A stretch of DNA of 64,000 nt, taken from positions 3,782,001-3,846,000 of the forward strand of contig NZ_CP147913.1 in NCBI RefSeq assembly GCF_037414475.1, written 5' to 3'. The translations under genes were made by a program, and so were the position numbers. The stretch's first letter is position 1. Each line of letters starts with the position of its first letter. The notes beneath the pieces were generated by a model. The model ran no database searches. It had not been told where the DNA came from and saw only the letters and a program-made list of their open reading frames with translations. Source of the stretch: Myxococcus stipitatus. Its GTDB lineage: Bacteria > Myxococcota > Myxococcia > Myxococcales > Myxococcaceae. Positions 36,621-45,176 of this stretch are shown in pieces.

Positions 36621-37991
36621 ATGGCAGAGACACAGCAACCGACGATTCACGAAGCCGCGGCCTTGGGGGATTTGCAGGGCCTTGCCCAAGCCCTCGAGCG
36701 CGGAGAGAGCATCGACGCGCCGCAGGAGGGGGGCGTCACCCCGCTGATGGCCGCCGCGTTCAACGGGCAGACCGCCGCGGTCCAACGCCTCATCTCCCTC
36801 AAGGCCTCGCTGGACGCGCAGAGCGCCGCGGGCTGGACGGCGCTGCTCTACGCCGCGAAGCTCGGCCACACGGAGACCCTCCGGGAGCTGCTGAAGGCCG
36901 GGGCCAATCCCAACCTCACCGCGACGGGCGGCGAGACCGCCATCATCGAAGCGGCCTTCAATCACCACGAAGGCGCGGTCATGGCGCTGCTCCAGGCAGG
37001 CGTCGCGCCTGGCAAGCCCACGTCCATCGGCCTCACCGACCTCATCGTCTGCGCCGACGGCGGCTACCTGCCAGCGGTCAAGCTCCTGCTGGAGCGCCAC
37101 GCGCCCGTGAATGACGCCAACGTCTATGGCGAGACGGCGCTCATCCGCGCCAGCCTGCGCGGACACACCCAGGTGGTGGCCTTCCTGCTGCGGCACGGCG
37201 CGGACAGGTCCATCGCCGACAAGTCCCAGAAGACGGCCAGGGACTGGGCGCTCGAGAAGGGCTTCCCCCAGGTCGCCGCGCTGTTCGACAGCAACGACGC
37301 CACGCTGGATGAAGTGCTCACCCAGAGCGCGCCCGCCCCCTCCCCGAGCAGGAAGTCCTCGACCGGCGACGTCGACTACACGGACTTCGCCGCGTGGACG
37401 CAGGGCTACATCTACGGCTTCGCCGGGTACGCCCCGATGAAGCACTCCACCGATGCCGCCGCGTTCGTGGGCCTCATCCAGCGAATCACCCAACGCACCG
37501 TCATCACCATCGGCGCGTCGTTCCATCCCTACCAGCTCATCCGGCCCGAGGGACTCTCCGTCTGGAGCTACACCCTGCTGCGCCTCCACTCGCAGCAGAA
37601 GGCGGGGCTCACGGAGGTCGGCCACGGAAGGAGCTCGGTGCACACCGTGCCGCCCGCGGACGCGTTCCCCATGCGCCAGTGGTCGGACACGCGCCTGTTC
37701 ACGGACGTCAACCCCGTCTTCGGCCAGTACGTCCCCTTCGTCATCCCCTACCTCGTCCCCAAGGATGACCAGTCCCCCTACTGGGAGAAGCGGCTGGCCG
37801 CCGAGGTCGCCGCCCACGGCCACGCCACGCCGTACCTCGAGTCCATCAACGAGGCCATGCGCTTCCTGCTGCCCACCCCCGCCTTCGTGGTGGGCTTCGA
37901 CGCCTTCGACGAGACGAACCCCCACGGCGTCGTCCAGAACTTCGTCAACGTCGCCGAGAAGCTCCTGAACGCCACCCTCCGTCAGGGCTGA
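36621..37991 (+). CDS. Ankyrin repeat protein with unknown C-terminal domain
   Basis: This 456-residue protein has no signal peptide. Residues about 10-225 form six or seven ankyrin repeats ('GVTPLMAAAFNGQTAAVQRL', 'GWTALLYAAKLGHTETLREL', 'GETAIIEAAFNHHEGAVMAL', 'GETALIRASLRGHTQVVAFL'). A Ser/Pro linker leads to a 200-residue C-terminal domain ('YTDFAAWTQGYIYGFAGYAP', 'LLRLHSQQKAGLTEVGHG', 'FPMRQWSDTRLFTDVNPVFG') that I do not recognise. It is probably a cytoplasmic protein-binding module. It ends in a hairpin before the arsR-like gene. Confidence 0.7.
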   Translation: MAETQQPTIHEAAALGDLQGLAQALERGESIDAPQEGGVTPLMAAAFNGQTAAVQRLISLKASLDAQSAAGWTALLYAAKLGHTETLRELLKAGANPNLTATGGETAIIEAAFNHHEGAVMALLQAGVAPGKPTSIGLTDLIVCADGGYLPAVKLLLERHAPVNDANVYGETALIRASLRGHTQVVAFLLRHGADRSIADKSQKTARDWALEKGFPQVAALFDSNDATLDEVLTQSAPAPSPSRKSSTGDVDYTDFAAWTQGYIYGFAGYAPMKHSTDAAAFVGLIQRITQRTVITIGASFHPYQLIRPEGLSVWSYTLLRLHSQQKAGLTEVGHGRSSVHTVPPADAFPMRQWSDTRLFTDVNPVFGQYVPFVIPYLVPKDDQSPYWEKRLAAEVAAHGHATPYLESINEAMRFLLPTPAFVVGFDAFDETNPHGVVQNFVNVAEKLLNATLRQG

Positions 37992-38013
37992 CCCCGCCAG
38001 CACCAGGCGTCCC

Positions 38014-38045
38014 AAGGGCCGGTGGCCAGTCAGGTCGCCGGCCTT
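38014..38045 (+). terminator. Hairpin terminator after the ankyrin gene
   Basis: The inverted repeat AAGGGCCGG / CCGGCCTTT (8 of 9 paired) ends in a short T-run, 22 bp after the ankyrin stop codon. Confidence 0.5.
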
Positions 38046-38049
38046 TGCC

Positions 38050-38079
38050 TTGACCAACATATGCACCGATGTGTATATG
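38050..38079 (+). promoter_or_regulatory. Promoter with overlapping ArsR-type operator
   Basis: TTGACC (38050-38055) and TATATG (38074-38079) form a sigma-70-like pair with an 18-bp spacer. An imperfect palindrome, TATGCAC-CGAT-GTGTATA (38060-38077), overlaps the spacer and -10 box. This is the usual position for autorepression by the ArsR-like protein encoded just downstream. Confidence 0.5.
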
Positions 38080-38086
38080 CACGTTC

Positions 38087-38416
38087 ATGCAATTGGACGT
38101 CTTCCAGGTGCTCGCCGACCCGACGCGCCGCCGCATCGTCGAGGCCCTGCTGAATGGCGAGCAGCAGGTCAGCGACGTCGTCGAGAAGGCCGGAGTCCAT
38201 CAGTCCGGTGTCTCGCGGCATCTGCGCATCCTCTCGGAGTCGGGCTTCGTCTCGATGCGGCCGGAGGGGCAGAGGCGGCTCTACGCGTTGAAGTCGGAGC
38301 CGTTCCAGGAGTTGGAAGGGTGGCTCGGCCCCTACCGGCAGTTGTGGGAGGCGCGGCTGGACCGCTTCGGCGCCGCGCTGAAGAAGAAACAAGAGAAGAA
38401 AGGACCACGGACATGA
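38087..38416 (+). CDS. ArsR-family winged-helix repressor
   Basis: This 109-residue protein starts at ATG 38087 ('MQLDVFQVLADPTRRRIVEA'). The in-frame ATG at 38069 lies inside the predicted operator and is less likely. The ArsR fold is clear: 'VSDVVEKAGVHQSGVSRHL' is the recognition helix-turn-helix and 'EGQRRLYAL' the wing. It lacks the Cys metal-binding motif of metal sensors and belongs to the group that pairs with SRPBCC/AHSA1 proteins. It overlaps that gene by ATGA (38413-38416). It probably represses its own operon. The inducer is unknown. Confidence 0.85.
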   Translation: MQLDVFQVLADPTRRRIVEALLNGEQQVSDVVEKAGVHQSGVSRHLRILSESGFVSMRPEGQRRLYALKSEPFQELEGWLGPYRQLWEARLDRFGAALKKKQEKKGPRT

Positions 38417-38895
38417 GCAACGAGAACGCGAAGGTCGTCGTCGAGCGCACCTACCGGGCCGGAATCGAAGACATCTGGTCGCTCTGGACCACGAAGGAAG
38501 GCTTTGAGTCGTGGTGGGGTCCGCAGGGCTTTCGCGCGGAGGTGCAGGAAATCGACGCGCGCACCGGCGGGGCGCTCCAGTACGAGATGATCGCCGACAC
38601 CCCGGAGATGGTTGCCGCGCTGAAGCAGATGGGACGGCCGCCTTCCCATGCGACCCACTCCCGCTTCACCGAGGTCACCCCCCGCTCGCGGCTCATCCTC
38701 ACCAACCTCATCGACTTCCTGCCCGGCGTCGCGACCTACAAGAGCAACATCGTCGTGGACTTCATCCCGATGGGTGACCGCGTGCGCATGGTCGTCACGA
38801 TGGACGCGATGCACAACGCGGAGTTCACCCGCATGCAGGAGGAAGGCTTCACCAGCCAGCTCACCAAGCTGGACTCACGCTTCAACCCTCACTGA
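38413..38895 (+). CDS. SRPBCC/AHSA1-like (START-fold) protein
   Basis: This 160-residue protein is translationally coupled to the ArsR-like gene. The pattern 'VVVERTYRAGIEDIWSLWTT' followed by 'FESWWGPQGFRAEVQEIDAR' and 'GGALQYEM' is typical of the AHSA1/CalC-like branch, whose hydrophobic cavity binds small ligands. The C-terminal helix is 'FTRMQEEGFTSQLTKLDSRF'. Such ArsR-SRPBCC pairs are common and are thought to act in small-molecule response, but the ligand is not predictable. The 3' end overlaps the convergent Cys-rich gene by 7 bp. Confidence 0.85.
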   Translation: MSNENAKVVVERTYRAGIEDIWSLWTTKEGFESWWGPQGFRAEVQEIDARTGGALQYEMIADTPEMVAALKQMGRPPSHATHSRFTEVTPRSRLILTNLIDFLPGVATYKSNIVVDFIPMGDRVRMVVTMDAMHNAEFTRMQEEGFTSQLTKLDSRFNPH

Positions 38896-39623
38896 GACGT
38901 GCAACCACAGTCGACTCGGCACGTGGACACCGATTCGGCGTTGCACAGGCCGTCTCCGCAGTAGCAGTCGGACGGGCACACGGCCTCATCCTCTCCCGTG
39001 TCGCAGACACCATCGCCACACTGGGACGCTGGCACACAGTCCGGAGGACAGGTGAACGCGTCCTCCATGAGCCCGCATCGGCCATCGCCGCAGGCATCGC
39101 AGTACCCCACGGGACACGGCGCGAGCGACGACTCCCGCCGCGCGCCTCCCTGGAGATACGACACGGGGCATGAGCAGTAGAGCCGTGGCGGGGACTCCTC
39201 GTCGGTCTCACCCGCCGTCACCTGCCCGAGCCATCCGGGCCCGTCCGCCCACGAGCCCTCCAGATACGCCTGCAACGAGCCAGGCGGGGGCGGCGCGGCG
39301 CGGGCCACGCATGAGCCCAGCATGACGAGCCCGGTGATACACGGCGCGCTCGGTGAGACGGGCACGAAGAACTGACAGTTGTTCGAGGAGCACGGGTACT
39401 GGAAGCACCCGTTGGCGAAGACTTGATACTCGTTGTCGGCGTTGAGGATGGCCTCCTTCGTCGCCGAGATGTAGTGGCACTTGCGCGCCCACGCGTTGCG
39501 CCCGGTCACCTGCTGAGGCGTGAGGCTGTCATCACCTCCGCAGCGTCCACTGAGCTGGGCCCAGGCCGGACTCGCGAAGCCCACGACCCCAAGCCAGACG
39601 ACACCCCAGAGCAGCTCCTTCAT
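38889..39623 (-). CDS. Exported protein: conserved N-domain plus Cys-rich repeats, paralogue 3
   Basis: This 244-residue protein starts at ATG 39623 with AGGAGG upstream. After a signal peptide ending 'FASPAWA' the first 90 residues match the N-domain of the Hint proteins at 29193 and 34437 ('LSGRCGGDDSLTP', 'GRNAWARKCHYI', 'NEYQVFANGCFQY', 'CQFFVP', 'APC', 'LGSC'). In place of the Hint domain it has a short linker and three Cys-rich, dockerin-like or EGF-like units ('CGDGRCGLMEDAFTCPPDC', 'CGDGVCDTGEDEAVCPSDC', 'CGDGLCNAESVSTCRVDC'). The shared N-domain is therefore a mobile exported module. Function unknown. Confidence 0.7.
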   Translation of the reverse strand: MKELLWGVVWLGVVGFASPAWAQLSGRCGGDDSLTPQQVTGRNAWARKCHYISATKEAILNADNEYQVFANGCFQYPCSSNNCQFFVPVSPSAPCITGLVMLGSCVARAAPPPPGSLQAYLEGSWADGPGWLGQVTAGETDEESPPRLYCSCPVSYLQGGARRESSLAPCPVGYCDACGDGRCGLMEDAFTCPPDCVPASQCGDGVCDTGEDEAVCPSDCYCGDGLCNAESVSTCRVDCGCTSQ

Positions 39624-39704
39624 GCCAACCTCCTGGTGGATGCAGCTTGAGGCGCGAGCGCTCCGGCTCACCTGTCCCGCGGGCCCCTGGCCCGCCCACC
39701 CCCA

Positions 39705-40865
39705 CTACGGAGCACCGCGAACGGTGGAGCCCAACAGCACCTCCACCGTGTCCTGGGTCGTCCACGCCAGGTCCGGGAAACCGTCGTCGTCCAGGTCCTC
39801 GGCCACCAAGGACGTGGGCGTCGGAGTGGCGGCCACACGCACCGCGGGCCCCAGCTCGCCCCCCTCCTGCCCCAAGAGCAGGTACACGCCGCCCGACAGC
39901 CCCGCGTGCGCCACGTCCACCCGCCCGTCCTGGTTGAAGTCCGCGACCACCACCTCGCCCGGCTCCTCCGCCGGGACGGCCTTGCTCGGAAGGAAGCCGC
40001 CCGTCCCATCCCCCAGGTGCACGGACAGGTAGCCCGCGCCGGACAGGCCGTGGGAGATGACCAGGTCCAACAGCCCATCCCCGTTCACATCCACGGGGGC
40101 CAGCCGGAAGGGCTCGTCATCCACGGAGCCCGTGAGCCGCAGCGGCGGAATGGAGGCCAGCGAGCCGTCCTTCCTCGCGAGCAGGATGTCCACGGTGAAG
40201 CTGTTGGTGTTGAGCACGAGCACATCCGGGAGCCCGTCCGCGCTCACATCCGCGAGCATCAAGTCCCTGGGCAGGCCCGTGACGGGATGAGGAACCGCCG
40301 CGCTGAATGTTCCATCTCCCCGGCCCTTGAGCGTGGTGATGTTGAAGAAGCCCCCGGAGCCCGCGTTCTTCGTTATCGCGTCCAGGTGCCCATCCCCGTC
40401 CAGGTCCGCCACCCGCACCTGTTGCGAGTGATTGCCGAGTGAGTAGGGAGTCCCCTCCCGGAACCCACCGCGCCCATCCCCCAGGCGCACCGTCATCGCG
40501 TTGGAGAAGTGTCCCACGATGAGCAGGTCCTGATGGCCATCGCCATTCACATCGCTGACCGCCACGTCCATGGGCGTGGTGCCCGCTGGCAGACACCGGG
40601 GTGGAGCGAAGGCGCCATCACCCAGGCCGTGGTGGATGCAGACGCGCTCCTCGCGCGCGGCGACCGCGACCAGGTCTCGAACGCCATCGCCATCCACGTC
40701 CGCGACGTGCAGCCCTCGAGCCTGCCCTCCTCCCGCCGCCAGGGACACCCGCTCCGAGGCGAAGCCTTGCCATCGGGCGACCCCGAAGGTCCGGGGTGAA
40801 ATCGTGTACGAGGTACACGCGAGCCCGACGCAGCAGCTCAGCAAGAGGGCTTGAAACCGGGGCAT
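39705..40865 (-). CDS. FG-GAP/VCBS repeat lipoprotein
   Basis: This 386-residue protein starts at ATG 40865. The leader ends 'CCVGLAC' (lipobox). The remainder is a seven-bladed beta-propeller of FG-GAP/VCBS repeats with calcium-binding loops: 'VADVDGDGVRDLVAV', 'VSDVNGDGHQDLLIV', 'VADLDGDGHLDAIT', 'PVDVNGDGLLDLVIS', 'VADFNQDGRVDVAHA' and 'AEDLDDDGFPDLAW'. Such proteins bind ligands or mediate adhesion at the cell surface, and no enzymatic site is seen. It is a single gene. Confidence 0.85.
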   Translation of the reverse strand: MPRFQALLLSCCVGLACTSYTISPRTFGVARWQGFASERVSLAAGGGQARGLHVADVDGDGVRDLVAVAAREERVCIHHGLGDGAFAPPRCLPAGTTPMDVAVSDVNGDGHQDLLIVGHFSNAMTVRLGDGRGGFREGTPYSLGNHSQQVRVADLDGDGHLDAITKNAGSGGFFNITTLKGRGDGTFSAAVPHPVTGLPRDLMLADVSADGLPDVLVLNTNSFTVDILLARKDGSLASIPPLRLTGSVDDEPFRLAPVDVNGDGLLDLVISHGLSGAGYLSVHLGDGTGGFLPSKAVPAEEPGEVVVADFNQDGRVDVAHAGLSGGVYLLLGQEGGELGPAVRVAATPTPTSLVAEDLDDDGFPDLAWTTQDTVEVLLGSTVRGAP

Positions 40866-41157
40866 GCAGCCTGCCTTGAAAGAAGGGTGGGAGATGACAT
40901 GCGTCCCCACAAGTGGCCAGTGACCCCGCGGTCTGGGACATGACAACAAAACGCACTCCACTCATGCATGGGCACAAGGCCCGTCGGCCTTCATCGCCCT
41001 CGGGGATGAGACGCCCTGGGTTCAGTGAACTCGCCATGCCGGCCCCCGCCGAGGGGTTTGCTATATCCTCCAAAGCCCCGGCCTTTCCTACCCACCACAA
41101 TGGCAAGCGTGGGTTGGGCCACACATCCAAGTCAAGAATCCATCCCCGGAGGACCGC

Positions 41158-43125
41158 ATGCGCCGCCAGCGGCCGTACGTCATCGCGATGGCAGCCACCC
41201 TCGTCCTGCTCGCCCTGGGTGGAGTGTGGTGGAAAAAGAACGCGGGGACACCGTCTTCGATTTCAGACACACCACCCGATTCCCATTCACAGACATCTCG
41301 CGCCCCGCCGGCGCCTGTCGCTGCGGGCTCGACACAGGCTGAATCCCGGGGCCACCCCACGCCCGGGACACTCCACCGGCATGCGTTGAGCCTGATGACG
41401 GCAGTGTCCTTCGAACAACAGAACTCGGGGATGCGCTTCGCCCTCCAGGGGGAATGGGACGTGGGCATCGTCTCCGCGAAGGACGACGCCGTCCTGGTCC
41501 GCGTCCAGCTCAAGCCCACCACCTTCACGGTGGACGTGGAGGGACAAGGGCCGCTCGCGCCCGAGGCACGTGAAGCCATGATGGCGGCGCTGTCCCTGCC
41601 CTTCTTCGAGACACGCGACGCCCGGGGCGCGGTGTTGCTCACGCACTTCGAGCAAGGCGTGGATGAGCTGGCGCGAGGACTCTTGCGCTCGGTGGTGGCG
41701 TCCTCGCAGTTCGTGGTGGACGGCGCTCCGCCCGAGCAGTGGCGCACCGAAGAGCAGGACACCTCCGGCCAGTACGTGGCCCGGTATGAGCGCGTGGAGG
41801 CCCGCCGCTACCAGAAGCACAAGGAGGTCTACACGGCCGCGGCGACACCCGAGGGACTCCAGCCGCTGACGGGCGCTCCCCGCATGAGCGTCACGGGCGG
41901 CGCCACCTTCGAGCTGACGGAGGACGCGTGGCTCCAGTCGCTCCAGGTGCGCGAGCGGTTGACGGTGGACCCGGGGGAGGGATTGCCCCGGATAACGAAC
42001 ACCACGGAGCTGACGTTGAAGCTGCTCGAGCGCCGGCTCGAGCCGGGGCTGGTGGATGCGTTCACCGCGCGCGCCGCCTTCCTGAACACCTCCGCGCTGG
42101 CCAGCTTCCAAGGACAGGCGGCGGACCCGCTGGCGCATCACCGGCAGGTGCTGGGCTCGCGGCGGCTCGAGGACATCCTCGCGGACCTGCGCGCGCTGCC
42201 CGGCGACGAGAAGGCGCGGGATGAGGCCAGGACCCGAGCGCTGGAGCAGCTGCGGGCCCTGCTCATGCTGCGGCCCGGGGAGGCGGCGCGCATCCCTGCG
42301 CTGCTGCGCGCCAAGGACCTGTCTGCGCTGGCCGCCAGCTCCATGCTCGGCGCGCTCTCCGCCGCGAGCACTCCGGAGTCCCTGCGTGCGCTCGCCTCGG
42401 CCACGGGAGACACGGCGCTGACGGCGGACGTGCGCATGGACGCGGTCTCCGCGCTGGGCATGGCGCAGAGCCCCATCCGCGAGGGCGTGGAGACGCTGCG
42501 GCAGCTCGTGCGAAGCGAGGACCCTCGGCTGCGAGGCACCGCGACGCTGGCGCTGGGCAACGCGGCCCTGCACCTGAGCGGCACCGACGCACGCGGCTCC
42601 GAGGCGCTGGTCCAGGAGCTGGCGAATGACTATCGCGGCGCGAGGGACGCGGAGGCGAGGGCCCTGCTCCTGCGCTCGCTGGGCAATACCCGGGCACCCA
42701 CGGCGCTCGGCACCATCACGGACGCGCTGCGCTCGGACTCGGTGCGAGTGCGCGAGGCCGCCATGGTGGCGCTGCGAGGCATCCCCGGCCCGGACGCGGA
42801 TCGGCTCCTCGCGGAGCGCTTGATGAACGACCCGGTCTCCGAGGTGCGCCGAGGCGCGGTCTTCGCCTGCGGCTTCCGCCCGCTGGAGCCGTTGCTGCTT
42901 CCGATGCTGGGACAAGCCCTGCGCGAGGATGCCTCCGACGGCGTGCGCTCCGACATCATCCAACTGCTGGGCCAGCACAGAGGCACCACGCCCGGAGCGT
43001 TGGCGCTCTTGCGGTGGGCGAGCCAGAACGAGCGCCATCCTGAAATCCGTCGCATGGCCATCACCTACGTGGAAGCCCCCACCACGCCCGCGCCCTCACC
43101 GTCGACTCCTCGACCCATCCGCTGA
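41158..43125 (+). CDS. HEAT-repeat protein with N-terminal anchor
   Basis: This 655-residue protein has a signal anchor at 8-23 ('VIAMAATLVLLALGGVWW'), a Pro/Ser/Thr-rich linker, a beta-rich domain (about 75-290) and a long helical solenoid of HEAT repeats (about 310-640), for example 'DVRMDAVSALGMAQSPIREG', 'DPRLRGTATLALGNAAL', 'SVRVREAAMVALRGIPG' and 'VSEVRRGAVFACGF'. The combination of a beta sheet domain followed by a helical solenoid recalls large lipid-transfer (vitellogenin N) proteins, but this is a weak analogy. It is followed by a secreted protein of unknown function on the same strand. Similar pairs are frequent in myxobacteria. Confidence 0.65.
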   Translation: MRRQRPYVIAMAATLVLLALGGVWWKKNAGTPSSISDTPPDSHSQTSRAPPAPVAAGSTQAESRGHPTPGTLHRHALSLMTAVSFEQQNSGMRFALQGEWDVGIVSAKDDAVLVRVQLKPTTFTVDVEGQGPLAPEAREAMMAALSLPFFETRDARGAVLLTHFEQGVDELARGLLRSVVASSQFVVDGAPPEQWRTEEQDTSGQYVARYERVEARRYQKHKEVYTAAATPEGLQPLTGAPRMSVTGGATFELTEDAWLQSLQVRERLTVDPGEGLPRITNTTELTLKLLERRLEPGLVDAFTARAAFLNTSALASFQGQAADPLAHHRQVLGSRRLEDILADLRALPGDEKARDEARTRALEQLRALLMLRPGEAARIPALLRAKDLSALAASSMLGALSAASTPESLRALASATGDTALTADVRMDAVSALGMAQSPIREGVETLRQLVRSEDPRLRGTATLALGNAALHLSGTDARGSEALVQELANDYRGARDAEARALLLRSLGNTRAPTALGTITDALRSDSVRVREAAMVALRGIPGPDADRLLAERLMNDPVSEVRRGAVFACGFRPLEPLLLPMLGQALREDASDGVRSDIIQLLGQHRGTTPGALALLRWASQNERHPEIRRMAITYVEAPTTPAPSPSTPRPIR

Positions 43126-43233
43126 GGCCCCCGCGAAGGGAGCGTGCAACGCCAGACACCGCGCGCACCGCTCCAGCGCGAGACGCCTGGACGCTCCCGT
43201 ATAGACGGGCCTTCTCATCACCGGAGGTCCCTC

Positions 43234-44388
43234 ATGAACAGGGCGGTATCGCGCGCTGTCGCGCTGATGCTGGTCGTGGTTCCCGGATTCGTCGCGGCGC
43301 AGAGCTACGTCGACTCTCAACCCTACGTCGTCGACCCCGCGAAGTATCCCTTCGCCATCCATGCCCCGGGAACGGTGCTGGACAACGCGGTGCCCTGGGA
43401 GACACGCGTCGCTCCCTTCGTCCCCGGCGCCAGCTACTCACCCACCGAGGAGCACGCCGTCCTCCAGGACGAGACGAACCGCACGGGAGGACAACTCCGG
43501 TACGACCTGGCGGACCACACCCACAACCTGGACATCGAGCAGGCCACGATTCCAGAGGCCTTCACGCACCAGGTCCCTCCGCCGGTGGAAATCAGGCCGT
43601 GGACCAATCCGGTGCAGACGTTCAACAAGTCATACGTGCGCACGGAGCGGTTCGGCAACGGGCTGTTCGGCGCGGGATATCATCTCAACACCCTGCTCAC
43701 CGCCGAGACGGCGACGGCCACCTCGGACAAGAAGGTGGTGGCGGTGGCCGAGGGCAAGGTGTTCGCCACGGTGTTCTCGTCCGAGCATGACCTGGTGCGC
43801 GGGCGCGCCCAAATCGTCGGACAGAACGGAGGCGACAACAGCGGCCTGGCCGCGCTCTACGTGCTGGGACAGGAGGTGTGGTCCACCAGCCTGCAAGCGA
43901 CGTATGCGCCGCCACCGGTCAACTGGAGCCGGACGTTCTTCTCCGCGTCGAAGACCTTCATGGTGGGCCCGGTGCCCGTCACGGTGAAGGCCTCGCTGTC
44001 CGGCGGCGTGAAGCTGGCGGTGAGCGGCGAGGTGAATCCCCTGGTGGCCCGGCTCGCCGCGACGCCCGGCGGCTGGTCCCACGTCACCGCGTCCGCCGCC
44101 GTGGACGTCGTCATCGTGGGCTTCGGCGTGGAGGGCAGCCTGGCCCTCATCAACGCCACCCTGCCCGCCTCCGGCGAAGTGCTCTGGCCCGTGTGCAACC
44201 TCGACTGGAAGCTCAAGACGGAGCTGGACCTGAACACCCTCTCCGGAACCCTGAAGGCCTTCGCGAGGGTGCGGGTCCTCTTCTTCAAGAAGACCTGGTG
44301 GGTGACCATCGCCCAGTGGGCTGGCATCAGCCACCAGCTGACCTTGTTCGGCGTGGAGGGCTCACAGCCGCTCGGCGTCTGTAGCTAA
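43234..44388 (+). CDS. Secreted beta-rich protein of unknown function
   Basis: This 384-residue protein starts at ATG 43234 (GGAGG upstream) with signal peptide 'AVALMLVVVPGFVAA'. The mature part is rich in beta strands and Thr/Val, with a few hydrophobic strand pairs ('GGVKLAVSGEVNPLVARLAA', 'VDVVIVGFGVEGSLALINA') and two late Cys. No family is recognised. It follows the HEAT protein by 108 bp and may be its partner. Confidence 0.5.
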   Translation: MNRAVSRAVALMLVVVPGFVAAQSYVDSQPYVVDPAKYPFAIHAPGTVLDNAVPWETRVAPFVPGASYSPTEEHAVLQDETNRTGGQLRYDLADHTHNLDIEQATIPEAFTHQVPPPVEIRPWTNPVQTFNKSYVRTERFGNGLFGAGYHLNTLLTAETATATSDKKVVAVAEGKVFATVFSSEHDLVRGRAQIVGQNGGDNSGLAALYVLGQEVWSTSLQATYAPPPVNWSRTFFSASKTFMVGPVPVTVKASLSGGVKLAVSGEVNPLVARLAATPGGWSHVTASAAVDVVIVGFGVEGSLALINATLPASGEVLWPVCNLDWKLKTELDLNTLSGTLKAFARVRVLFFKKTWWVTIAQWAGISHQLTLFGVEGSQPLGVCS

Positions 44389-44649
44389 ACTGGCCGCGCG
44401 CTGGCCGCTGCTTGCTCTTCAGCCACCGCCGGAGCCCCATGCTTGACGGCCAAACGGGGCCCGTGCTCAATGAGTTCGACACCGGGTTCAACAACGAGCC
44501 CGGGGTTTGAGCGGTAGATTGCCAGCGCGGACAAACCCGGCCAGCGCGCGGACGGTTCCAGTCAGAGCACCTGCATCCTCTGCGCGAGCGTCTCGAGGCG
44601 CGGTGGGCGCCGCCCCGACACGAGAGGCAGGAACCCGACGAGGGGTGAC

Positions 44650-45075
44650 ATGACAGATATCAAGAGGGGGGACGACTCGCCGCGGTACTTCATCGTCGGC
44701 AACCGCACCGTGAAGTGGGTGCCGCTCGAGAACGGGAACCTCCAGATTCTCAAGCTGGACTGGGTCACGGGGCTGTTCATCCCCGGGCTGGACTACATGC
44801 CCAAGTGCCTGTTCGCAGACGACTCCGAGCAAGTGAGCGAGGACGAGTTCATCCAGCAGACCGAGGCCATGCGCCGGGAGAGCTTCACCGGCGACAACGC
44901 GGTCTTCGCGCTCTACGGGCTCCTGGACACCATCGAGGCGACGGCCAAGGCCGAGCGCCGGCTCTTGACGGAGCAGGAGTTGGCCATCATCGCCCTCACC
45001 CAGCGCAAGACACACGCGATGTTCGAGAGCGTCTGCCGCCTGGGCGAGAACTACACCCGGAAGAAGCCCTACTGA
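44650..45075 (+). CDS. Small acidic protein, unknown
   Basis: This 141-residue protein has ATG 44650 with GAGGGG upstream. There is no signal peptide or membrane segment. The first half is beta-like ('RYFIVGNRTVKWVPLENG'), the second helical ('DTIEATAKAERRLLTEQELA'). I do not recognise it. It lies alone between two unrelated genes, with 261 bp of sequence upstream in which nothing clear was seen. Confidence 0.5.
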   Translation: MTDIKRGDDSPRYFIVGNRTVKWVPLENGNLQILKLDWVTGLFIPGLDYMPKCLFADDSEQVSEDEFIQQTEAMRRESFTGDNAVFALYGLLDTIEATAKAERRLLTEQELAIIALTQRKTHAMFESVCRLGENYTRKKPY

Positions 45076-45176
45076 GCCTTCGACCAGGGCCCGTGCGTGA
45101 ACGACTGCGCGGGCGCCGCTGTCTCCCTCCTTGAGACAGGCCAGGCTTCACGACTCGCCGTCGAGCCGCCGCGCGC

